Assembly (NCBI GenBank): GCA_019112865.1
Contig: DXIN01000038.1
Location: 1-64,000, forward strand
Length of the DNA: 64,000 nucleotides
Reading direction: 5' to 3'
Source of the DNA: Candidatus Helicobacter avicola
GTDB lineage: Bacteria > Campylobacterota > Campylobacteria > Campylobacterales > Helicobacteraceae
Shown: piece after piece, positions 47,513-56,318 of the stretch
How positions within the stretch are numbered: the stretch's first letter is position 1
How the letters are laid out: every line of letters starts with the position of its first letter
The notes under the pieces: model-generated
Told to the model about the DNA's origin: nothing
The model's input: the letters and a program-made list of their open reading frames with translations, nothing else
Database searches by the model: none
Made by a program: the position numbers and the translations under genes

Positions 47513-48244
47513 ATGGCACCATTGCTACAAGTCTCAAATCTCTGTTTTTGCTATGGGCGTGAAAGTGTTTTAGATTCTATAAGTTTTACGCTCAAGCCTT
47601 GCGAGTTTGTAGCCATCATAGGACCAAATGGTGGGGGCAAAAGCACTCTTGCTAAACTTTTGGCAGGACTTTTGACACCACATATAGGAAGTATTTGCTA
47701 CACCCCCCCAAATGTGCGTGTGGGCTATGTCGCCCAAAATACTATGGAGCACCTTGATTTTCCCATAAGTGCGTATGAAGTCGTGATGATGGGGTTTTTG
47801 CATAAGGGCTTTTTTGTAGCGACAAAAAAACAAAAAGCCTATGCGCTAGAAATAATGCACAATCTTGGTATCGCACACTTAGCTAAGCGTAAAATCGGGC
47901 ATTTGAGCGGAGGAGAACGTCAGCGAGTGCTTATCGCTAGGGCGTTGTGTGCTAAGCCCGATATTTTGTTGCTTGATGAACCCACCGCGAGTATTGATGT
48001 CAAGGGACAAGAAGACATATTTAGGATTCTCCAAACGCTCAATGCGCGTATGGCTATCATCGTGATTAGTCATAATATTTCGGCGATTTTGCGCTATGCG
48101 CACAAGATTATTTATATCAACAAAACCGCTATCTTGCACGATGTCCCAAATGTAAATATTCCAGGTGTAGCAGAATCTAGCGAGCATTTTTGTGAAATCG
48201 ATCTTTTTTATCAGCTCACCCAGCACCAAAAAGAGGCGCAATGA
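47513..48244 (+). CDS. znuC: Zinc ABC transporter ATP-binding protein
   Basis: 243 residues from the ATG at 47513; a longer frame upstream overlaps znuA and lacks support. Walker A GPNGGGKSTLAK, signature LSGGERQRVLIARAL, Walker B ILLLDEPTASID, H-loop VISHNI. A C7 run at 47703–47709 lies inside the gene. The last 4 bp overlap the permease gene. Confidence 0.93.
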   Translation: MAPLLQVSNLCFCYGRESVLDSISFTLKPCEFVAIIGPNGGGKSTLAKLLAGLLTPHIGSICYTPPNVRVGYVAQNTMEHLDFPISAYEVVMMGFLHKGFFVATKKQKAYALEIMHNLGIAHLAKRKIGHLSGGERQRVLIARALCAKPDILLLDEPTASIDVKGQEDIFRILQTLNARMAIIVISHNISAILRYAHKIIYINKTAILHDVPNVNIPGVAESSEHFCEIDLFYQLTQHQKEAQ

Positions 48245-49065
48245 CAGAATCTTTGCTTGAAATTTTGGGTTTGAAATTTGTGTGGATGGCACTTTTGGTA
48301 TCGTTTTTGGTAAGCATTGTGAGCGGTGTGATAGGCTCTATTGCGGTGGCAAACAAAAAAGTCTTTGTGGCTGGGAGTGTGGCTCATAGTGCATTTGGCG
48401 GTGTGGGATTAGCACTTTTTTGTGGATTTTCACCGGCATTGGGTGCAATGCTTTTTGCGGTATTGTTGGCATTGTTTCTCTCATGGGCAAATAGGCACTA
48501 TCACGATCGTTTAGATTCTTATATGGGGGCGATTTGGGCATTTGGTATGGCATTGGGTGTGGTGTTTATCGACCTTACACCGGGATATAATAGTGATATT
48601 GCAAGCTATCTCTTTGGATCAATCATTGCTGTGAGTGATGAGGAAGCACTCTCTATCGCTGTGTATGATATAGTATTGTTGTGTTTTGTAGGGGTGTATT
48701 ACAAACAAATCCTTGGGTTTTTGTATGATGAGGCATTTTGTCGTGTGCAGGGTGTAAGCACTGCGTGGCTTAACCGCGTGATATTTGTGTTTATTGCAGT
48801 GGGTGTAGTGATGAGTATGAGTGTGGCAGGATTGATACTTGTGCTTGCAATCCTCTCTATTCCTTCATATATTGCCCAGCTTTTTGTGCGATCGCTTAGA
48901 GCGATGATGTTTGTAGGTTTTATGCTTTCGTTAGCGTTTATGTGGGTTGGATTCTTTCTTGCTTACTGGTTTAATATCAGTCCTGGTGCGTGTATCGTGC
49001 TTTTAATGTGTGCAGGAATGCTCGTGGGGTTAGGGGTTAGGTATATCTTACAAAAGGAGGTTTAG
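48241..49065 (+). CDS. znuB: Zinc ABC transporter permease
   Basis: 274 residues, about eight helices, ABC-3 family. Recognisable segments: SGVIGSIAVANKKVFVAGSVAHSAFGGVG and, late, GLILVLAILSIPSYIAQLF. ATGA overlap with znuC; followed directly by the small membrane protein at 49066. Confidence 0.93.
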   Translation: MTESLLEILGLKFVWMALLVSFLVSIVSGVIGSIAVANKKVFVAGSVAHSAFGGVGLALFCGFSPALGAMLFAVLLALFLSWANRHYHDRLDSYMGAIWAFGMALGVVFIDLTPGYNSDIASYLFGSIIAVSDEEALSIAVYDIVLLCFVGVYYKQILGFLYDEAFCRVQGVSTAWLNRVIFVFIAVGVVMSMSVAGLILVLAILSIPSYIAQLFVRSLRAMMFVGFMLSLAFMWVGFFLAYWFNISPGACIVLLMCAGMLVGLGVRYILQKEV

Positions 49066-49260
49066 ATGTCAATACGAGAGGAAGATTCACTAAAAATTGC
49101 TAAGAGAGCGGTAAAGATTAGTTTATTTTGTGTGTGTTTGGTTTTGGTGCTTGGTATGCTTTGTGTGTATATGATGGTAACACAAATTGATGCAAGTGCA
49201 GGAATTAGCCACCGCGTAATAGAGCTTGAGCAGTATGTCAAAGATTTGCAAAAGCCTTAA
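49066..49260 (+). CDS. Small membrane protein of unknown function
   Basis: 64 residues with one helix (about 19–41, ISLFCVCLVLVLGMLCVYMM) and a short helical tail (VIELEQYVKDLQK) that could form a coiled coil. It begins at the base after the znuB stop, with AAGGAGG inside the end of znuB. May resemble small DUF5408-type Helicobacter proteins; not certain. Confidence 0.65.
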   Translation: MSIREEDSLKIAKRAVKISLFCVCLVLVLGMLCVYMMVTQIDASAGISHRVIELEQYVKDLQKP

Positions 49261-49714
49261 ATGTTGTGTATGGTTATGTGTAGCAATCGGGAGTTTGTGG
49301 GCAGCGCAAAGCCTTGATGAGTTAGAGTATGACCAAAGCCTTGATGGCGTGAGAGTGGAAGCGATTATCTCCTATAAGCTAGAGTTGCAAGATTCTATCC
49401 CTGTGGGGGAACGTTATCGTGTCTCTAGGGTGATGCGTCCTAAGCCTAGTGTGCCTGCATTTGCGTGTAGTATTGATGTAGGGGATTATGATATTACCGA
49501 TGATATGGCATTTTTTATCATCGCGCTTTTGAAGCGAGAGAAGGAGCAGGTGCTAGAGTGCCTTTATAGCCACGAGGTGTTGTTGCGTGATGAGAATCTG
49601 TGGCGTGATAGTGCGGTGCGACATTATGCGCTATTAGAGATTCCAGCAGTGAGGGTGTATGCGCATTTGCACAATAAAGATTTGGTTTTGGAAGTGTTAA
49701 AAGATGTGAAATAG
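49235..49714 (+). CDS. Exported hypothetical protein
   Basis: 159 residues from ATG 49235 (an in-frame TTG 9 bp upstream is possible). Signal peptide (basic start, then CCVWLCVAIGSLWAAQS). Mature part is acidic with one pair of Cys (ACSIDVG, VLECLYS). It overlaps the previous gene by 26 bp. No family recognised. Confidence 0.65.
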   Translation: MSKICKSLKCCVWLCVAIGSLWAAQSLDELEYDQSLDGVRVEAIISYKLELQDSIPVGERYRVSRVMRPKPSVPAFACSIDVGDYDITDDMAFFIIALLKREKEQVLECLYSHEVLLRDENLWRDSAVRHYALLEIPAVRVYAHLHNKDLVLEVLKDVK

Positions 49715-49749
49715 TGGGATAAAATGTTATAATACGCCAAAGGAGAAGT

Positions 49750-50864
49750 ATGAAGCCTATCATCAATATGCGCGTGGTGGATTGGTGGTCATCTGATACA
49801 CCAGAAAATTTTTATGCGAATGTGTTTGTGCAGATTCTCTCACACAAATACGAAGTGTGTTACAGCGAGAATCCAGATTTTTTGCTCTATGGTCCTTTTG
49901 GTTTTAAACATTTGCAGTATGAGTGTGTGCGGATATTTTTTACCGGAGAGAATCTCCGCACAAATTGGAATGTCGCAGACTATGGCATTGACTTTGATTA
50001 TATGGATTTTGGCGATAGGCATTTGCGTTTGCCACTAGATTTTTTACCCTCACCGCATTTGTTGGAACTCCATAAACAATCTAGCACACGCACATTATCC
50101 CCCCCCCTTATAGACACCAAAAATTTTGCGCATTTATGGCATCAAATGGAGGTGGGCAAGACACAAGAATGCGAGATCGGTTTTTTGAGATATTGAGTGC
50201 GTATAAACGCGTAGATTCTGGTGGAAGATGGAATAATAATATCGGTGGAGCGATAGGAGATCGATACAATAATTTTAGAGCCTCTAAGTGTGAGTGGCTT
50301 CAAGACTACAAATTTCATATTTGTTTTGAGAATTCAAGTTATCCAGGGTATTTGACTGAAAAGCTTTTTGATGCGTATGCTGCGGGCTGTATCCCAATAT
50401 ATTGGGGTGATACAAGCCTAAGGGAGATTGAGGGAGCAATGCGTGAATCAAACGATACTGATAGGTTGTATGAGGCAATTAACATAATTCCCGCGCATAT
50501 ATCGCCACATTTGCGTGAATACACCATAAATCCAAAGGCATTTATCAACGCGCACAATTTCTCCACACTCAAAGAACTAGCACAAGAAGTGATACGCATT
50601 GATAAAGATTTCAAAAGCTACCAAGAGATGTATTTCCAGCCATTATTTTTGGGAGATTTTAATCCTTATGAGCATTATGAGAGAAAGCTAGAGAGGTTTT
50701 TGGATTCTATCATCTCTCAAGGTCCGCAAAAAGCTCTGCGTAGAGGTGAGGGTGCGCATATGAGACGTCATAATAGAATCTTACTCAAAGGTAGCAATCC
50801 GCTAAGAGCATTGCAAGAAAATATCAAAAGAGAAATTTCTAAGGTTTTTAAGAGGCACAAATAA
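49750..50864 (+). CDS. futA: Alpha-1,3-fucosyltransferase (GT10), phase-variable, out of frame here
   Basis: Two frames (49750–50196 and up to 50864) make one gene of about 371 residues broken at a C9 tract. The N-terminal part has YSENPDFLLYGPFG and FFTGENLRTNW; after the tract come YKRVDSGGRWNNNIGG and KFHICFENSSYPGYLTEKL, then YAAGCIPIYWGD, the GT10 donor-binding region. Such enzymes add fucose from GDP-fucose to make Lewis-type O-antigens. The downstream frame is at offset 2, so 10 or 7 C would be ON; 9 is OFF. The heptad repeats near the C-terminus of H. pylori enzymes are not seen. Confidence 0.88.
50099..50107 (+). repeat. C9 contingency tract in fucosyltransferase
   Basis: Nine C at the point where the reading frame must change. 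H. pylori futA/futB use the same mechanism. Predicted OFF. Confidence 0.9.
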
Positions 50865-50938
50865 ATGCCAAGAAAAGAGCGGAGGTTTCAATCAAATACC
50901 ACTAGATTTTGTGTATCTCCTAAAGGAAGTTTTATCGG

Positions 50939-51025
50939 TGGTGCCGAGGGTCGGAATCGAACCGACACAGGGTTGCCCCTACTAGATTTTGAGTCTAGCG
51001 CGTCTACCAATTTCACCACCCCGGC
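50939..51025 (-). tRNA. tRNA-Leu (anticodon CAA)
   Basis: Class II tRNA of 87 nt including CCA. Acceptor stem GCCGGGG / CCTCGGC, anticodon loop CTCAAAA closed by CTAGA/TCTAG, long variable arm, and GGTTCGATTCC T arm. The CCA end is encoded. Confidence 0.95.
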
Positions 51026-51052
51026 TTATAAGCTTGAACAAAAAGAAATAAA

Positions 51053-51138
51053 TGGTGCGCTGAGCGAGATTTGAACTCGCACGGGTCGCCCCGCCACCCC
51101 CTCAAGATGGTGTGTCTACCAATTCCACCACCAGCGCA
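51053..51138 (-). tRNA. tRNA-Leu (anticodon GAG)
   Basis: Class II tRNA of 86 nt including encoded CCA. Acceptor TGCGCTG / CAGCGCA, anticodon loop TTGAGGG, long variable arm, T arm AGTTCAAATCT. Lies 27 bp upstream (in transcription) of the CAA gene, so both are probably in one transcript. Confidence 0.95.
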
Positions 51139-51141
51139 TAG

Positions 51142-51159
51142 CCTCCGCAATCGCGGAGG
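51142..51159 (-). terminator. Hairpin after atpE
   Basis: 7-bp GC-rich stem CCTCCGC / GCGGAGG with loop AATC, between the atpE stop and the tRNA-Leu genes. No T run follows; it may be a weak terminator or an RNA processing point. Confidence 0.5.
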
Positions 51160-51165
51160 GAGGTA

Positions 51166-51477
51166 TTATGACAAGAAAGGATTGCTATAAAGTGCAATAA
51201 TCGCTAATACCAATGTATAAATCACCTGTGCTTCAATAAGTGCCAGTGCGATAAACATTGTTCCAAGCAATTTACCACTAATACCGGGATTGCGTGCAGT
51301 CCCTGAAATAGTTGCTGCTGCAGCGTGTCCCATACCGATAGCACCACCAAGTGCCGCAATACCCACACCAATAACTGCACCAGCTGCAGAATATGATTTG
51401 ATCATATCCACACCGCTTACATCAGCTCCAAAAGCCAAGCCAAGCATACCAAAAAACAATACAAGAAAAACTCTCAT
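51166..51477 (-). CDS. atpE: ATP synthase F0 subunit c
   Basis: 103 residues, a two-helix ring subunit with an N-terminal signal-like segment (VFLVLFFGMLGLAFGA). First helix has GVGIAALGGAIGMGHAAAA; the second has the ion-binding acidic residue in ALIEAQVIYTLV. The presence of the preceding signal is usual for epsilonproteobacterial c subunits. Confidence 0.94.
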   Translation of the reverse strand: MRVFLVLFFGMLGLAFGADVSGVDMIKSYSAAGAVIGVGIAALGGAIGMGHAAAATISGTARNPGISGKLLGTMFIALALIEAQVIYTLVLAIIALYSNPFLS

Positions 51478-51593
51478 CTTGTGCTCCTTAGAAAAAATAC
51501 AAAGTCGTTCGGATCTCTCCCCTACTAAATCTTTGGAAGTATGATTGTAACGATGTTTTGATAAAAGCTAGTTTAAACTTTGCTCTTTTGGCA

Positions 51594-52202
51594 TCATTCT
51601 TGGCGTAAAAATTGTAACGGATATTTGCACTCCTTGCACACGACATTAGAATCAATCTTGTTGATTTTGTTATGTGTAGATTCTGAAACCTTGTGTATTT
51701 TGCAATGACACTGATACACATAGGTTATAGGTTTATCTTTTAGCTTACAGCTGGGGTTATCCAGTGAGCATGTAGGACCACTTTCAAGAGTTTTTGATAC
51801 ATTGACAGCGAGTTGGGCTGCATTCCATTCTTCGATTCGCTTGTCTTCTTGCATAATATGTCCGATGAGCCAATCTCTCGCAATAATAAGCAGATTCTCT
51901 TTGAGATCATTGATTGAGTGTGAGTTTTTGACGAGGCTTGCGACATTGCGAGTAAATTCTTTGTGAATCTCTTTGTGATTGGGCAATTCCGGATAGCCAA
52001 TGCTTTTCATATACTCCTCTTCGTGCGCGAAATGCACACGCATATAGTTAAAAAACTCTGCCAAAATTTCTTTAACTTCCGATCGATTTGTCGCTTTGTT
52101 AGCTGCTGCTTCGACTCGGTGAGCAAGCTCAAAGAGCTTACGATGCTCGGCATCAATAGTTTGATTGTGCACGGAATACTCCGAACTCCACTCTGGCAAC
52201 AT
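51594..52202 (-). CDS. Bacteriohemerythrin with Cys-rich C-terminal extension
   Basis: 202 residues. The first ~130 form a hemerythrin: NQTIDAEHRKLFEL, HFAHEEEYM, NHKEIHKEF and LIGHIMQEDKRI, the diiron ligand pattern. It would bind O2 or sense oxygen/iron. A 65-residue tail carries CSLDNPSC, YQCHCKIH and VVCKECKYP, enough for a zinc or Fe–S site; this tail is not part of the usual single-domain protein. Confidence 0.88.
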   Translation of the reverse strand: MLPEWSSEYSVHNQTIDAEHRKLFELAHRVEAAANKATNRSEVKEILAEFFNYMRVHFAHEEEYMKSIGYPELPNHKEIHKEFTRNVASLVKNSHSINDLKENLLIIARDWLIGHIMQEDKRIEEWNAAQLAVNVSKTLESGPTCSLDNPSCKLKDKPITYVYQCHCKIHKVSESTHNKINKIDSNVVCKECKYPLQFLRQE

Positions 52203-52223
52203 TCTCTACCCCTCACAAGAATA

Positions 52224-52781
52224 TTATATTTTTCTATAAGGTTTTTGTCCCACTTCGTAAAAGTTATTTCCTTGTGCATCAATAGCGACGATAGCGGGAA
52301 AATCCTCAATAGTAATGCGTGCCACTGCTTCTGGACCAAGCTCGGGATATGCTAAAACCTCGTATTTCTTGATAGTTTTTGAGATAAGTGCAGCAGCTCC
52401 TCCAACTGCCACCATATACACTACACCATTTGCTACCATAGAATCTACCACTTCTTTTGAGCGATAACCTTTGCCTATCATACCGCTAATACCTTGTGCG
52501 ATAATGGTGGGTGTGTATTTGTCCATTCTACCACTTGTGGTGGGACCTGCCGAACCGATTGGGTTCCCTGGTTTTGCAGGACTTGGACCCAGATAGTAGA
52601 TTGTCTCTCCTGCAAGCTCTACGGGGAGTTTCTCGCCTCGCGCAAGAGCCTCTGTCAGAGCCTTATGTGCAGCATCTCTAGCGACTAAAATTGTTCCAGA
52701 AATCAGCACAGATTCTCCAGCTTTGAGGCTTTTGCCCACTTCTTTACTAAAAGGTGCTGTGATTTTTCTAGCTTCACTCAT
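52224..52781 (-). CDS. Fumarate hydratase class I, beta subunit
   Basis: 185 residues, equivalent to the C-terminal domain of FumA or to TtdB. Segments: ISGTILVARDAAHKAL, GPTTSGRMDKYTPTIIAQG and VDSMVANGVVYMVAVGG. With the alpha subunit it hydrates fumarate to malate using an oxygen-sensitive [4Fe-4S] cluster. It could be an L-tartrate dehydratase subunit, but fumarase fits a helicobacter TCA branch better. Confidence 0.88.
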   Translation of the reverse strand: MSEARKITAPFSKEVGKSLKAGESVLISGTILVARDAAHKALTEALARGEKLPVELAGETIYYLGPSPAKPGNPIGSAGPTTSGRMDKYTPTIIAQGISGMIGKGYRSKEVVDSMVANGVVYMVAVGGAAALISKTIKKYEVLAYPELGPEAVARITIEDFPAIVAIDAQGNNFYEVGQKPYRKI

Positions 52782-52792
52782 ACTTCCCTCCT

Positions 52793-53638
52793 TTATAGCT
52801 CAATATCTGCGTGTCGTGCAGCGTGGCAGTTGATATTAATCGCTACGGGTAGTCCTGCGATATGTGTGGGATACCACTCGACATTGACTTTAAAAGCAGT
52901 TGTGGTGCCACCTAGTCCTTGAGGTCCTACACCAGTAGCATTTGCCATTTCTAGTAGCTCTTCTTCGAGCTTGGCGTATCGCTCATCAGGATTTTTAGAA
53001 TCCACCTCACGCACCGCTGCTTTTTTGGCTAGAAGCGCGGCTTTTTCCATAGTGCCACCTATACCTACACCAATGACCATAGGAGGACACGCATTTGGTC
53101 CAGCAAGCTTGACAGCTTCTAAAAAGACATTTTTCACGCCTTGGATTCCATCGGCAGGGACGAGCATTTTTAAGATGCTTTTGTTTTCGCTCCCAAACCC
53201 TTTTGGCGCAACCTGAATATGCACTTTATCGCCCGGCACGATTCTAGTGTGAATCACTGCAGGAGCATTGTTTGTGGTATTTTTACGCTCAAAGAGCGGC
53301 TCTGCCACCACGGATTTGCGCAAATATCCGTCTGTGTAGCCCTTTTTCACACCTTCATTGATAGCATCTTCTAAATATCCACCTACGATATGTGCGTCCT
53401 GTCCGACATTAACAAATACCACGAGCATACCGGTATCCTGACAAATAGGCATCATATTGTCTTGCGCGATTTTGCCATTTTGGATAAGTGTGTTGATGAT
53501 GTTTTTTCCAAGTGGTGATTGCTCGGTATTTTGTGCCTTTGCAAATGCTTCCTTGATGTCTTTTGTCTGCACACAGCAAGCCTCAATAGCAAGTTTTGCT
53601 ACTGCCTCCACAATGTCTTGATATGCAACTTCTCTCAC
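52793..53638 (-). CDS. Fumarate hydratase class I, alpha subunit
   Basis: 281 residues from GTG at 53638; this start has AAGGAGG 5 bp upstream, while the longer frame to 53698 has none. Cluster cysteines lie in MPICQDTGM, GPNACPPMVIGVG and NCHAARHADIEL (C-terminus). GIGGTMEKAALLAKKA is the conserved core. The beta subunit follows 11 bp downstream. Confidence 0.9.
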   Translation of the reverse strand: MREVAYQDIVEAVAKLAIEACCVQTKDIKEAFAKAQNTEQSPLGKNIINTLIQNGKIAQDNMMPICQDTGMLVVFVNVGQDAHIVGGYLEDAINEGVKKGYTDGYLRKSVVAEPLFERKNTTNNAPAVIHTRIVPGDKVHIQVAPKGFGSENKSILKMLVPADGIQGVKNVFLEAVKLAGPNACPPMVIGVGIGGTMEKAALLAKKAAVREVDSKNPDERYAKLEEELLEMANATGVGPQGLGGTTTAFKVNVEWYPTHIAGLPVAININCHAARHADIEL

Positions 53639-53851
53639 TATTTCCTCCTTAAGTTTTGTCTTCTCAAAGCTCATTGTAACCAAAGATAACAAAAACAATT
53701 CTTAAAGTTTTATAAAGAATGCCTTTTATAGAAGCTATATCGTTCAAAATAACATTCTATAAAAAGCATAAATTATCTCAAATAGTGTTCGTAAAAACAC
53801 AAGAATAATGCTACAATCTTTCTTTAGCAAAATTTATCAGTCGAGGGTTTA

Positions 53852-55108
53852 ATGCGGTTAAAAAAATCAGAGATTAAAGTGCTAGGGTTAAGTTCGCTTG
53901 GTGGTATGCTCGAATTTTATGATTTTATTATTTTTGTGTTTTTCACAGAAGTGATTTCGAGCTTGTTTTTTCCAAGTTCGCTTGGTTCATTTTGGGCAAA
54001 TATGAATACTTATGGAGCATTTGCCGCTGGGTATTTTGCTAGACCATTGGGTGGGATTATTATGGCACACTTTGGTGATAAAAGCGGGCGTAAAAAAATG
54101 TTTATACTCTCTATTTTGCTTATGGTTATTCCTACTTTTGCCCTTGGTTTTATGCCTACTTTTGAAAGCATTGGCTATGCTGCACCTCTCATACTTTTGC
54201 TTATTAGAATCTTGCAGGGCATTGCCATAGGCGGTGAGCTTCCGGGGGCTTGGGTGTTTGTGTGTGAGCATAGCGACAACAAGACATTGGGTTTTTATAT
54301 GGGGGCTTTTACAAGTGCTGTGATTGGTGGGATATTGCTTGGGAGTGCAGTAACGCTTGGTATTAACCATATTTTTACACAAGAAGAGATTGTGGAATAT
54401 GCGTGGCGTGTGCCTTTCATACTTGGTGGAGTTTTTGGGATTATTTCACTTTTCTTGCGTAGATTCTTAGAAGAAACACCGGTGTTTCGTGAGATTGAGG
54501 CTTTACAGCAGACACAGCAGTTTCCGGTCAAAGCTGTGTTACAATCGTTTAAACAAAGTGTGATGCATTCTTTTCTTAGCACTTGGATTCTCACAGGTTG
54601 TGTAGTTATCATTGTGCTTTTATCACCCAAACTCTTAAGCCAAGTCTTTGGTATTTCGGCTATTGATAGGGTATTGTATCAGATGGTAGCGATTTGTTGT
54701 CTTGCCTTTGGCAATGTCGTAGCTGGGATTTTGAACGATAGGCTTGGGGTCAAGAGAGCAAGTGCAGTCTTTGGTGTAGGCTTGTTTGTTTTTGCATTTT
54801 GTTTTTACAATGCCTTGAGGGTGGATTATAGTCTTGAAATCGTGCTTTTGTTATATTATGCTATGGCATTATGTGCTGGATTGACGGTTTTTACGCCTAT
54901 CATTATGGTGCAGAGCTTCCCCGCTCCGATACGATATAGCGGGCTTTCTTTTGCTTACAACATCTCGTATGCGATTTTTGGCGGGCTTACACCGATATTT
55001 TTTGGGTGGGCGAGTGAGAGTGGCAATGTCTTGATGATTGGGTATTATATGATGTTTTTGGGTGTGCTGGCGATGGTTATTGGTAGGGTGCACAAGTCGC
55101 GGTTTTAG
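53852..55108 (+). CDS. MHS-family (ProP-like) major facilitator
   Basis: 418 residues with 12 helices. Starts with the MHS pattern SSLGGMLEFYDFIIF, then HFGDKSGRKKMF (motif A), GIAIGGELPGAWVFVCEHS and the FLRRFLEETPVFREIE loop. The family imports osmolytes, carboxylates or amino acids with protons; the substrate is not evident. The 150 bp upstream holds AT-rich promoter-like DNA. It converges on moaC, overlapping its stop by 4 bp. Confidence 0.88.
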   Translation: MRLKKSEIKVLGLSSLGGMLEFYDFIIFVFFTEVISSLFFPSSLGSFWANMNTYGAFAAGYFARPLGGIIMAHFGDKSGRKKMFILSILLMVIPTFALGFMPTFESIGYAAPLILLLIRILQGIAIGGELPGAWVFVCEHSDNKTLGFYMGAFTSAVIGGILLGSAVTLGINHIFTQEEIVEYAWRVPFILGGVFGIISLFLRRFLEETPVFREIEALQQTQQFPVKAVLQSFKQSVMHSFLSTWILTGCVVIIVLLSPKLLSQVFGISAIDRVLYQMVAICCLAFGNVVAGILNDRLGVKRASAVFGVGLFVFAFCFYNALRVDYSLEIVLLLYYAMALCAGLTVFTPIIMVQSFPAPIRYSGLSFAYNISYAIFGGLTPIFFGWASESGNVLMIGYYMMFLGVLAMVIGRVHKSRF

Positions 55109-55578
55109 GCGCGTTGATAATCCCCGCTTTTGCCTCCACTCTTAGATTCTAAACAAATGTCGCTAATTACCATACTTTTGTCAATGGCTTTGAGCATATC
55201 ATACATCGTGAGTAACCCCACACTTACGCTGTGCAACGCTTCCATTTCTACACCTGTTTTCCCCTCACATTTGACAAGAGATTCTATCCTGAAGGCACAT
55301 TCTCCCTCAATAGGCGTGATTTCTACATTGATTTTGCTTAAAAACAGCGGGTGGCACATCGGGATAGCTCCACTGGTGTTTTTGGCTGCCATAATCGCCG
55401 CAATCACAGCAGTTTGAATCACTGGTCCTTTTTTAGCAGTGTTGTTTAGCACCGCTTCAAAGGCATTTTTACTCATCGTGATTTTGCCACTTGCGAGTGC
55501 CTCGCGTGTCGTGATGTTTTTGGCACTCACATCGACCATTGTGGGATTGTTGTGTTGGTTTAGGTGGGTGAGATTCAT
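55105..55578 (-). CDS. moaC: Cyclic pyranopterin monophosphate synthase MoaC
   Basis: 157 residues. Molybdenum cofactor synthesis with MoaA. Starts MNLTHLNQHNNPTMVDVSAKN; core PMCHPLFLSKINVE and the active-site region KTGVEMEALHSVSVGLLTMYDM. moeA of the same pathway is at 63.1 kb. Confidence 0.95.
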   Translation of the reverse strand: MNLTHLNQHNNPTMVDVSAKNITTREALASGKITMSKNAFEAVLNNTAKKGPVIQTAVIAAIMAAKNTSGAIPMCHPLFLSKINVEITPIEGECAFRIESLVKCEGKTGVEMEALHSVSVGLLTMYDMLKAIDKSMVISDICLESKSGGKSGDYQRA

Positions 55579-55595
55579 TATATTCCTTTATGTGG

Positions 55596-56309
55596 TTATT
55601 TGCGCGCAATAATCATACCAAAATTTACCCATTTAAAGAGCACTTCAGTATGCCTAAAGCCTGCTTCTTGCAGTAAGTGCAAGTTTTCTTGCAAAGTGTA
55701 GGGGATAAGCACATTTTCCAAAGCTTCGCGTTTGCGTGCAATTTGGGTTTTAGAATAGCCATTGTTTTGCTTGTAGGCGTGGTAATACTCTATCATTTGG
55801 CTATCGAGCAAAGGATCGGTGCTTGTCATTTTTTCACTTATGATAAAAACCCCGCCCTTTTTTAGAGCTGTGTGAATCTTGCGCACGAGCCCTAGTCTCT
55901 GTGGTGGGCGGATAAACTGCAGAGTGTAGTTGCTCACAAACGCACTAGATTCTCTAAATTCTTCCTGCATACAATCTGCAACCTTGAAGGTAATATCCGC
56001 GTTGTAGGCTTTGGCTTTGAGGTTAGCGTGCTCTATCATCGCTTCGGAGGTATCTAGTCCGATGAGTGTGGCGGTGGTATGTGGCGCAAGGGTTAAGAGG
56101 AGGTTGCCCGTAGAGCAGCCCAAGTCATAGATAACTCCCTTTTTGGCATTGAGATTCAAAAAATCCACGCACAATGTCAAACTTTGCTTATAAAAGGGAA
56201 TCGATCGCTCAAGCATATCATCAAACACACTAGCCACTTGCGCGTCAAACTCGAATTTTTTTTGTGTCTCTTGTGGGGATTGCTCAAAAAGTGTATCTTT
56301 TTTTTGCAT
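55596..56309 (-). CDS. cmoA: Carboxy-SAM synthase CmoA
   Basis: 237 residues, Rossmann methyltransferase fold: VIYDLGCSTGNLLLTL, ITFKVADC, and N-terminal FDAQVASVFDDMLERSIPFY, a CmoA hallmark. It makes carboxy-S-adenosylmethionine from SAM and prephenate for the wobble base cmo5U34. A CmoB gene is not in the window. Confidence 0.9.
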   Translation of the reverse strand: MQKKDTLFEQSPQETQKKFEFDAQVASVFDDMLERSIPFYKQSLTLCVDFLNLNAKKGVIYDLGCSTGNLLLTLAPHTTATLIGLDTSEAMIEHANLKAKAYNADITFKVADCMQEEFRESSAFVSNYTLQFIRPPQRLGLVRKIHTALKKGGVFIISEKMTSTDPLLDSQMIEYYHAYKQNNGYSKTQIARKREALENVLIPYTLQENLHLLQEAGFRHTEVLFKWVNFGMIIARK

Positions 56310-56318
56310 AGATTTTCT

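Noticed and set aside
47703-47709. C7 tract in znuC as a phase-variation site
   Set aside because: Seven bases is short, the gene is in frame, and a zinc importer ATPase is not a usual contingency gene.
50865-51074. 69-codon plus-strand frame after the fucosyltransferase
   Set aside because: It reads through the tRNA-Leu(CAA) gene on the other strand and shows no protein features.
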